A stretch of DNA of 5,752 nt from Saprospiraceae bacterium (GTDB lineage: Bacteria > Bacteroidota > Bacteroidia > Chitinophagales > Saprospiraceae). Location: NCBI GenBank assembly GCA_947441325.1, contig CANETR010000162.1, forward strand, positions 1-5,752. The letters run 5' to 3'. Within the stretch, counting starts at the first letter, position 1; each line of letters opens with the position of its first letter. Of this stretch, positions 1-4,981 are shown in pieces. A program made the translations under genes and the position numbers. The notes under the pieces were generated by a model. It had not been told where the DNA came from, did not search any database, and was given only the letters and a program-made list of their open reading frames with translations.

Positions 1-2
1 AG

Positions 3-143
3 GCCATAAAAATTGAAAAAGAAATTACATTCGACAATGCCGATTGTAAGAGTAGATTTGAGTTGTTTTTAAAATTGAGCTTCAGCAAATTTATCCTGGG
101 TATTATTGATAAATCAAGTGCTGAGTGTACAATTAAAAAGTAG
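3..143 (+). CDS. Possible C-terminal end of a gene entering from the left
   Basis: The frame starting at base 3 is open for 46 codons and ends at TAG (141-143). The translation begins AIKIEKEITFDN and ends SSAECTIKK. I do not recognise a family. An open run of this length at the edge of AT-rich DNA could arise by chance, and no terminator follows. The other two plus-strand frames hit stops within the first 16 bases. On the minus strand, the ATG candidates checked at 228-230, 190-192 and 28-30 hit stops at once or within 12 codons. Treat this as a tentative partial gene. Confidence 0.22.
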   Translation, partial: AIKIEKEITFDNADCKSRFELFLKLSFSKFILGIIDKSSAECTIKK

Positions 144-445
144 GAAGTTTTGTTTAGTTGTACTTGGGGATAAAGGGTTTGTAAATAATCATGTGTGCGA
201 ATTTCGTGCAATATCAGTAATATTTTACATTGCAAAGATGATTTAGCGCAAAAATTTAATTTTTTTGAACAAAATCTTAACATTATTGTATTTAGTCTTC
301 GATTAAGATAAATATTGCTATATTATATATATTTTATAATCATGCATATATTATTAGTATTTATTATTTAAGATTAAAAAAGCACCAAATTTATCATTTT
401 CTGACGCCATATTTTTAGGTATTTATATGGAGAATGTTTTTTAAT
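144..445. other. AT-rich intergenic gap without a convincing gene
   Basis: About 300 bases with no credible coding frame; the stretch from about 280 to 380 is almost pure A/T. Visible elements are all weak. The heptamer ATCTTAA (274-280) is inverted as TTAAGAT at 303-309, and TTAAGAT recurs at 368-374. The minus-strand octamer TAAATTTG (386-393) matches the Bacteroidota -7 consensus but points at nothing identifiable. A near-match (CATCTTTG, minus strand) lies around 232-239. No hairpin with a T-run that could terminate the minus-strand Usp operon is visible downstream of its last stop codon at 446. Confidence 0.6.
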
Positions 446-1351
446 TTACCTGACAATTAAAACGGCGGACTTTTCATTCATTTGGATAAATTTTTCTGTA
501 ATACTGCCTATTAAAAAACTATTAATGGCCGAATGACCCTTTGCCCCCATAATTACCAAATCGGCTTTGTATTCATCGCAAAGACTAACAAGCTGGCCAG
601 CAGTGCTTAGTTGAGTTCTCAGGATGGATTTTTTTTGAATCATGTCGCCCATATCAGGGGCATATTTTTTTAAAAAACGTTCAAAAGCCTCATTCATATC
701 GGCTTCAATAATATTTCTAAGCTGATCATAGGTCTTATTGATTTTATAATAGCTTAGGTCTGGCATTTCATAGACATGAAAACAACTTATTTTCGCAGCT
801 TCCCTGAGTTGATAATTCAACTGTATAGCTTTTTGTAATGCTTTGCCCGAATTTTCCGAGAAATCAATTGCTACAAATATGTTTTCAATTTTTTGTTGAG
901 CTTGAGTTGGAACGATAAGCAGGTTTGATTTGCAATGTCTTGAAAGACTTTTTAATAAAAAACCATTTGAATCAGTTCCGCTTTTTTTCCCAATTACTAC
1001 TAAATCGGCATGATGTTCTTCCACAGCCTCTAGTATCTTATTTGCAGGGGAACCCTCCTGAATTTCATATTCTGTGAAGTGATCGCCCAGATTTGAAATC
1101 TTTGACTCAATGTTTTTCCTGAATAGCTTTAGAATATCTTCATTTAAAACAAATTCGCTGTGAATATTAGTTTTCTCAGCCCCAGTCATCGCACTCAAAA
1201 AGTCTGGCTTTTTTATTACGTGCAGAAAAAATAAACTAGCAATATGCAGTTTGGGCGTTATGAAATTTAAATATTCCGATAATTTTTCATCGCTATCTGA
1301 AAGATCAAAACAGACCAGGGCCTGATTAATGTTGAACTCATGCATGTTCAT
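446..1351 (-). CDS. Tandem-domain universal stress protein (UspA family), C-terminal domain with intact ATP motif
   Basis: A 301-residue cytoplasmic protein made of two UspA folds, about residues 8-148 and 156-301. In the C-terminal domain the first strand carries AIDFS (Asp163), and the nucleotide-binding signature G-2x-G-9x-G-S is complete (Gly269, Gly272, Gly282, Ser283). In the N-terminal domain the first-strand Asp is present (CFDLS, Asp16), but the loop is degraded: Gly121 is kept, Ser124 and Lys134 replace the second and third glycines, and Ser135 remains. Usp proteins bind ATP or AMP and support survival under starvation and stress; the partner here is unknown. It is the second gene of a minus-strand pair, 32 bp after another Usp gene, with no clear promoter of its own in the gap, so probably co-transcribed. 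The ATG at 1349-1351 is taken as start; the in-frame ATG two codons later (Met3) is an equally plausible alternative. There is no Shine-Dalgarno. The family call is firm; the specific role is not. Confidence 0.93.
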   Translation of the reverse strand: MNMHEFNINQALVCFDLSDSDEKLSEYLNFITPKLHIASLFFLHVIKKPDFLSAMTGAEKTNIHSEFVLNEDILKLFRKNIESKISNLGDHFTEYEIQEGSPANKILEAVEEHHADLVVIGKKSGTDSNGFLLKSLSRHCKSNLLIVPTQAQQKIENIFVAIDFSENSGKALQKAIQLNYQLREAAKISCFHVYEMPDLSYYKINKTYDQLRNIIEADMNEAFERFLKKYAPDMGDMIQKKSILRTQLSTAGQLVSLCDEYKADLVIMGAKGHSAINSFLIGSITEKFIQMNEKSAVLIVR

Positions 1352-1383
1352 CTATATTTGTTATTTTGTAAATTAAAATTCAA

Positions 1384-2193
1384 TTAACCTCTAAGTACCA
1401 TGAGCGGTATATGGGTTTCGAAGGCCATATTTTCGGAAACACTACGGTGAAATATATTTTCGAACCAAGCTCTATTGTGATGAACTAAACAAAGTAGATT
1501 TGAGCCTTTATGCTGAATATAATTTTTAATTCCTTGGGAGACAGAATCGGCACTTATCTTTGAATAGCCAAATTTGATTTCATTCTGCGCAATATAACTC
1601 AATAAATCTTCATCTATTCCAATTGGATCTTTGTCTTCATTCACTACAATTAAAAGATTCAGATGTGCATTATTTATCTTAACCAATTCTAAAAGAGGAT
1701 TTAAAATTGTATTGTCTTTCAGGGTTTTGTTGTCAACAGCAAAAGTTATTTCATCCATATTTTCTCCTTCATAGGCTTCTGGAATAGCCAAAACAGGGAT
1801 TTCGGTATTTTTTATAACATTACTTGCTGTACTTCCCATAAATAGCTTTTTCATGCCACCTGCTCCGGTAGTGCCCATCAGTATTAAATCGGCACCGATA
1901 TTGTTTGCTGTTTCAGTAATTATACCTTGAGGGTTTCCATTTTTTACCAGACTATCCAGTGCAATTTGATCCCCCAATAATGGCTTAATTTCACGAATCA
2001 AAGAATTCATTTCCTTTTCTCTGTCTTCCTGCACAACATGTTCAAAAGAAATCATTCTACCAGTTCCGCTATTTATTTGATAGGCATGAACAAGGGTTAT
2101 GGATGCTTTGGTTTTATTAACCAGACTTGTGGCATACTTGAGTGCCTTTAAAGCATTTTTGGAGAAATCTGTAGGAACTATTATTTTTTTCAT
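1384..2193 (-). CDS. Tandem-domain universal stress protein (UspA family), N-terminal domain with intact ATP motif
   Basis: A 269-residue protein with two UspA domains, about residues 1-138 and 145-269. The N-terminal domain opens with MKKIIVPTDFS (Asp9) and has a complete G-2x-G-9x-G-S motif (Gly107, Gly110, Gly120, Ser121), so ATP binding is likely there. In the C-terminal domain the corresponding loop has no glycines and reads HHNRAWFENIFHRS (238-251), closely resembling the same region of the plus-strand Usp protein at 2358-3182. An in-frame GTG eight codons upstream (2215-2217) would lengthen the protein. The ATG at 2191-2193 is preferred because MKKI.VPTDF is the usual family start and because a -7 box (2217-2224) overlaps the GTG. 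It is the first gene of a minus-strand pair with the Usp gene at 446-1351. It is presumably a cytoplasmic stress-response nucleotide-binding protein; its exact role is unknown. Confidence 0.94.
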   Translation of the reverse strand: MKKIIVPTDFSKNALKALKYATSLVNKTKASITLVHAYQINSGTGRMISFEHVVQEDREKEMNSLIREIKPLLGDQIALDSLVKNGNPQGIITETANNIGADLILMGTTGAGGMKKLFMGSTASNVIKNTEIPVLAIPEAYEGENMDEITFAVDNKTLKDNTILNPLLELVKINNAHLNLLIVVNEDKDPIGIDEDLLSYIAQNEIKFGYSKISADSVSQGIKNYIQHKGSNLLCLVHHNRAWFENIFHRSVSENMAFETHIPLMVLRG

Positions 2194-2216
2194 AATATTT
2201 AATTTTATGATAGGCA

Positions 2217-2224
2217 CAAAGGTA
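2217..2224 (-). promoter_or_regulatory. Candidate -7 box of the minus-strand Usp operon
   Basis: Read on the minus strand the octamer is TACCTTTG, an exact match to the Bacteroidota -7 consensus TAnnTTTG. It ends 23 bases before the ATG at 2193, which would give a leader of roughly 15-20 bases. A matching -33 TTTG is not seen at 17-23 bp spacing, so the call rests on the -7 box and its position. Confidence 0.5.
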
Positions 2225-2283
2225 AAGACTAATATTTGCTAATCGCCTAACATATTCGGAAAGAATAAAGTGATAGATGTCAT

Positions 2284-2314
2284 TTTAAAAATATACACAA
2301 GCAACTTAATTTTG
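2284..2314 (+). promoter_or_regulatory. Candidate promoter of the plus-strand Usp gene
   Basis: TAATTTTG at 2307-2314 exactly fits the Bacteroidota -7 consensus TAnnTTTG. Nineteen bases upstream lies TTTA (2284-2287), one base off the -33 TTTG element and at permitted spacing. Transcription would start near 2320, about 38 bases before the ATG at 2358. It faces away from the minus-strand Usp promoter at 2217-2224, so both lie in one 164-bp region. Confidence 0.5.
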
Positions 2315-2357
2315 TAAGTGAATAAGATTTACATTCCGTATAAATTTAAATTAAACT

Positions 2358-3182
2358 ATGAAGCAAATAAAAAAGATATTAGTACCAACCGACTTTTCGG
2401 AGTCAGCAACAAAGGCTTTTCTTTTTGCACAAAAACTAGCCAAAAACTTTGGTGCAACTTTGAAGCTGATTCATGTTTACAGGACAGATTTGGGAGTTCC
2501 AGTACCTGAAACAATGGCATTTCAACTGCTGGAGGCCAGAAGAGATGAGGCCTTATATAAAATGGAATCATTTCTAAAAAAAGCCAGTAATACGCTGAAA
2601 ATTGAAACTGTTGTTGAAATGGGCTTTCCATCAGATTTGTTGATCGATTATTCAAAGAACAAAAAGGAAGAAATAGATTTAATAATAATGGGCACAAAAG
2701 GAGAGCATAATATTGCAGAAATGATTTTGGGCTCTGTCAGCACTGCTGTAATTCGTGATGCAGCCTGTCCGGTTCTGGCCATTCCGGAAAATTGTAAAGA
2801 TGACGATATTATTGAAATTGCTTATGCTACTGACCTGAAATCTGATAATGCGGATAGTTTAAAAGAGGCCGCCGAAATTGCTAAGCTGTTCAATGCCCTT
2901 TTATATTGTGTGACTGTAGATGTATTTGGCGATAACAATAGCAGTGAAAAAAATAGATTTAGTGCACTGATTACAGAAAATGGCATTGATACAAATTTAA
3001 CAGAGATAAAAAGTGATACGGTTGAACATGGGCTCGACACCTACATTCATGAAAATGGCATAGATATGTTGATAATGTATCGTCCGCACCGAACATTTTT
3101 TGAGAAAATATTTCACAGTTCGACCACTAAACAAGTCGCACTGCATAGCAGCGTGCCGCTCTTGGTCTTTAAGAAACCCTAA
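2358..3182 (+). CDS. Tandem-domain universal stress protein (UspA family), N-terminal domain with intact ATP motif
   Basis: A 274-residue protein with two UspA domains, about residues 1-144 and 151-274. The N-terminal domain begins MKQIKKILVPTDFS (Asp12) and carries a full G-2x-G-9x-G-S nucleotide motif (Gly112, Gly115, Gly125, Ser126). In the C-terminal domain the matching loop is glycine-free, YRPHRTFFEKIFHSS (241-255), with the same H..R-x-[WF]-F-E-x-I-F-H pattern as the minus-strand Usp gene at 1384-2193. The two are therefore likely close paralogues, while the Usp at 446-1351 is more distant. The start is the only ATG that places the first beta strand at the N-terminus; there is no Shine-Dalgarno. 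The gene is single, with its own candidate promoter and a terminator at 3199-3220. The likely role is a cytoplasmic stress-related ATP-binding protein; the partner is unknown. Confidence 0.94.
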   Translation: MKQIKKILVPTDFSESATKAFLFAQKLAKNFGATLKLIHVYRTDLGVPVPETMAFQLLEARRDEALYKMESFLKKASNTLKIETVVEMGFPSDLLIDYSKNKKEEIDLIIMGTKGEHNIAEMILGSVSTAVIRDAACPVLAIPENCKDDDIIEIAYATDLKSDNADSLKEAAEIAKLFNALLYCVTVDVFGDNNSSEKNRFSALITENGIDTNLTEIKSDTVEHGLDTYIHENGIDMLIMYRPHRTFFEKIFHSSTTKQVALHSSVPLLVFKKP

Positions 3183-3198
3183 AAATACTTTAAGTCCG

Positions 3199-3220
3199 GA
3201 GCCTGCTTCGGGCTTTTTTT
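3199..3220 (+). terminator. Rho-independent terminator after the plus-strand Usp gene
   Basis: A short hairpin is formed by AGCCT (3200-3204) and GGGCT (3210-3214, with one T-G pair) around a GCTTC loop, and an uninterrupted T-run follows (3214-3220). It begins 18 bases after the Usp stop codon. The stem is short, but the layout is typical, and it separates the Usp gene from yaaA. Confidence 0.65.
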
Positions 3221-3235
3221 ATGGAATAATGCGCA

Positions 3236-3243
3236 TAATTTTG
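3236..3243 (+). promoter_or_regulatory. Candidate -7 box upstream of yaaA
   Basis: TAATTTTG exactly fits TAnnTTTG and is the same octamer found upstream of the Usp gene (2307) and the DUF62 gene (4953). It lies about 75 bases before the yaaA ATG. No TTTG is seen at -33 spacing. A competing near-match, CATCTTTG, lies at 3255-3262 inside the tandem repeat and would give a shorter leader. I cannot decide between them. Confidence 0.35.
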
Positions 3244-3250
3244 AATGCAG

Positions 3251-3266
3251 TTTGCATCTTTGCATC
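3251..3266 (+). repeat. Perfect tandem 8-bp repeat TTTGCATC x2 upstream of yaaA
   Basis: The 8-mer TTTGCATC occurs twice with no spacer (3251-3258, 3259-3266), 52 bases before the yaaA start. It overlaps a near-consensus -7 box (CATCTTTG, 3255-3262). It could be a regulator half-site pair, part of the promoter, or a simple slippage duplication. Confidence 0.6.
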
Positions 3267-3317
3267 AACAATGACTTAAGTTCAGTGTTATGAAATAAAA
3301 TTCCAAAACTGTTCGCC

Positions 3318-4079
3318 ATGCTGTTAATCATTTCTCCTGCAAAAACCCTCAATTTTGATGAGCATCCCTACAAGTTGCACAGTAATCCCGAATTATTGAG
3401 CGAAAGCCAGAAACTCATAAAAATTCTCAAAAAGAAAAAGCCTGTTGAGCTGATGAAATTGATGGACATCAGCGAGAAATTGGCAGTAGAAAATGCTGCC
3501 CGTTTCAAAAATTTTAGTCTGCCATTTACACCCGAAAATGCCAAACAGGCAGTTTTGGCTTTCGACGGTGATGTTTATGACGGATTGAATGCCACAGACT
3601 TTTCTGAAGCGGATTTTGATTTTACACAAAAGCATCTCCGCATTTTATCGGGTTTGTACGGCGTGCTGAAACCATTAGACCTGATGCAGCCTTATCGACT
3701 TGAAATGGGCAGGGCACTCGAAAATCCAAAAGGCAGCAACCTGTATAAATTTTGGGGTGATAAGATAAGTAAATCCCTCAATGAAGCGGTGAAGGAGACT
3801 GGCAGCAAAGTGATTGTGAATCTGGCATCGAATGAATATTGGTCATCGGTCGATTTGAAAAAACTGAAGGTTCCTTTTATCGAAATTCAATTCAGGGAAA
3901 ACAAAGCTGGAATTTACAAAGTTATCTCTTTCAATGCAAAAAAAGCTCGTGGCATGATGGTACGCTATGCCATAAAAAATAGCTTGCAAAATCCCGAAGA
4001 ATTGAAGAATTTCAAAACAGACAACTACCGTTTCAATCAGGATTTATCAGATGAAAAAGTTTGGATTTTTACCCGATAA
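3318..4079 (+). CDS. yaaA: Peroxide stress protein YaaA (UPF0246/DUF328)
   Basis: A 253-residue protein that is full length for the family (E. coli YaaA is about 258) and alignable from end to end. Visible family signatures are ISPAKTL (5-11), AFDGDVYDGL (81-90), LSGLYGVLKPLDLMQPYRLE (110-129), NLASNEY (168-174) and SFNAKKARG (204-212). In E. coli YaaA is induced by OxyR and lowers unincorporated iron during hydrogen peroxide stress, limiting Fenton damage. The structure of a family member shows a DNA-binding-like fold, but no enzymatic reaction is established. The ATG at 3318 begins the conserved N-terminus MLLIISPAK, so the start is secure even without a Shine-Dalgarno. It appears monocistronic: a terminator precedes it and a convergent gene ends 8 bp after its stop. 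Its position beside three Usp genes fits a stress theme, but a shared regulon is inference. Confidence 0.95.
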   Translation: MLLIISPAKTLNFDEHPYKLHSNPELLSESQKLIKILKKKKPVELMKLMDISEKLAVENAARFKNFSLPFTPENAKQAVLAFDGDVYDGLNATDFSEADFDFTQKHLRILSGLYGVLKPLDLMQPYRLEMGRALENPKGSNLYKFWGDKISKSLNEAVKETGSKVIVNLASNEYWSSVDLKKLKVPFIEIQFRENKAGIYKVISFNAKKARGMMVRYAIKNSLQNPEELKNFKTDNYRFNQDLSDEKVWIFTR

Positions 4080-4087
4080 GTTCCTGT

Positions 4088-4858
4088 TCAATTTTCATAT
4101 TTTTTAATGATGGCCTCCGTCAAAACCTCGTAGAGTTGACTGTATTCGGGAGCATGTTTTTCAAGCCATTTCATGTGTAGGCTAATGGTGCTCTCATCGC
4201 CACGTCGAGCTGGACCAGTCTGAATTTTTTCGGGATCGGCTATTTCAATTTTTCTGAGCGTCTGTCTTATCAGCGGTTTCAGCATATCAAAGTTTAAAGC
4301 TTCGCGATTGCATATATCGAATGCTGCACTAAAAAGAAAATTGCTGAAATTATTGGCAAAAACAGCCGCTACATGCAATCCCTTTCGTTGCTCTTCGCTA
4401 ATGCTATAAACATTGGGGCAGATGGAGGCTGCCAGTTCTTTAAGTTTAGCCTCGTTTTCGCTATTATTGGCCGAAATACAAATTGGCAATTCTTCAAAAT
4501 TTGCTTCAAGCTCTGCGCTAAAGGTCTGTAAGGGATAAAAAACACCATAATTTTTTTGAATGCCTTCGAAAATGTTGATAGGCGTTGCACCCGAGGTATG
4601 CGCCAGGATGCCAGTTTCTGTCCTGATTGCTGAAGCCACTTCGACAATAGCATCATCTTTTACGGCAAGCAGATAAATGTCGGAATTATCAGGTAAATCA
4701 GAAAGTCGATCAACAGCTTTAGAATTTACCGACTGTGCTAGGTCAGAGGCTTTTTTTCGGTCTCTGCCAAAAATAGCGTCAATTGTATGACCAGATTGAT
4801 TGATGCTTTTTGCTAATGCACTTGCCACATTTCCACTGCCGATGATGCTGATTTTCAT
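4088..4858 (-). CDS. Rossmann-fold and DUF2520 domain protein, predicted NAD(P)-dependent oxidoreductase
   Basis: A 256-residue soluble protein. The N-terminal Rossmann domain (about 1-115) starts MKISIIGSGNVA with the dinucleotide-binding GxGxxA at 7-12, followed by AVKDDAI (65-71), HTSG (87-90) and YPLQTFS (108-114). The helical DUF2520 part (about 125-256) carries HVAAVFANNFSN (162-173) and the family hallmark TGPARRGD (214-221). The build resembles ketopantoate and pyrroline-carboxylate reductases and F420/NADP reductases. A reductase named PanG (ketopantoate reduction in pantothenate synthesis) has, as I recall, been assigned near this family, but nothing in this neighbourhood points to that pathway, so no symbol is given. 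The ATG at 4856-4858 directly precedes the first strand, so the start is good. The gene is alone on its strand, converges on yaaA with 8 bp between stops, and is divergent from the DUF62 gene with a 123-bp gap. Confidence 0.88.
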   Translation of the reverse strand: MKISIIGSGNVASALAKSINQSGHTIDAIFGRDRKKASDLAQSVNSKAVDRLSDLPDNSDIYLLAVKDDAIVEVASAIRTETGILAHTSGATPINIFEGIQKNYGVFYPLQTFSAELEANFEELPICISANNSENEAKLKELAASICPNVYSISEEQRKGLHVAAVFANNFSNFLFSAAFDICNREALNFDMLKPLIRQTLRKIEIADPEKIQTGPARRGDESTISLHMKWLEKHAPEYSQLYEVLTEAIIKKYEN

Positions 4859-4921
4859 TGAATACTGATTATCTTTTCTGAAATATTTGCACCAAAATAC
4901 ACAATTTCCAAAAAAAAGCCT

Positions 4922-4940
4922 GCTAAGTTTGTAAGTTAGC
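4922..4940. repeat. Imperfect inverted repeat over a candidate -33 element
   Basis: GCTAA (4922-4926) and TTAGC (4936-4940) are perfect inverted arms, continued inward by TT/AA after one G-G mismatch. The candidate -33 TTTG of the DUF62 promoter (4928-4931) lies inside it. The size and position suit an operator for a dimeric repressor, but short A/T-rich dyads are common and no regulator is encoded here. Confidence 0.35.
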
Positions 4941-4960
4941 TTTTATCAATGTTAATTTTG
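4928..4960 (+). promoter_or_regulatory. Candidate promoter of the DUF62 gene
   Basis: TTTG at 4928-4931 (-33) and TAATTTTG at 4953-4960 (-7) both match the Bacteroidota consensus exactly with a 21-bp spacer, within the 17-23 bp range reported for Flavobacterium promoters. It is the best promoter in the window. The predicted transcript would start near 4966, giving a leader of about 16 bases before the ATG at 4982. Confidence 0.6.
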
Positions 4961-4981
4961 TGTAACAAAGCAAGCCTTTTT

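Noticed and set aside
274..374. Inverted and direct copies of the heptamer TTAAGAT (274-280 inverted, 303-309, 368-374)
   Set aside because: Seven-base A/T-rich matches are expected by chance in this almost pure A/T stretch, with no regular spacing or flanking gene to explain them.
376..445. Terminator for the minus-strand Usp operon
   Set aside because: There is a T-run on the minus strand (376-381), but the sequence before it forms no convincing GC-containing stem.
2194..2217. N-terminal extension of the minus-strand Usp protein from an in-frame GTG at 2215-2217 (8 extra residues)
   Set aside because: The extension has no family similarity, the internal ATG begins the canonical MKKIIVPTDF, and a -7 promoter box overlaps the GTG.
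2318..2509. Short plus-strand open frame (63 codons) overlapping the start of the Usp gene
   Set aside because: It lies in a different frame of a clearly conserved Usp domain and resembles no protein; a shadow.
2356..2697. 113-codon antisense open frame inside the plus-strand Usp gene
   Set aside because: Antisense to conserved UspA coding sequence, with no recognisable motif or promoter.
2822..3040. 72-codon antisense open frame in the plus-strand Usp gene
   Set aside because: Shadow of the second Usp domain; composition reflects the opposite strand's codons.
3393..3635. 80-codon antisense open frame in yaaA
   Set aside because: yaaA is conserved end to end over this region; no independent support for the antisense frame.
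4369..4656. 95-codon minus-strand frame overlapping the DUF2520 gene in another frame
   Set aside because: Same strand but out of frame with the recognised Rossmann/DUF2520 protein; no motif of its own.
4892..4899. Minus-strand TATTTTGG as a -7 box for the DUF2520 gene
   Set aside because: It deviates from TAnnTTTG (one T short before the G), and no TTTG is found at -33 spacing; the position is plausible but the match is too weak to list.
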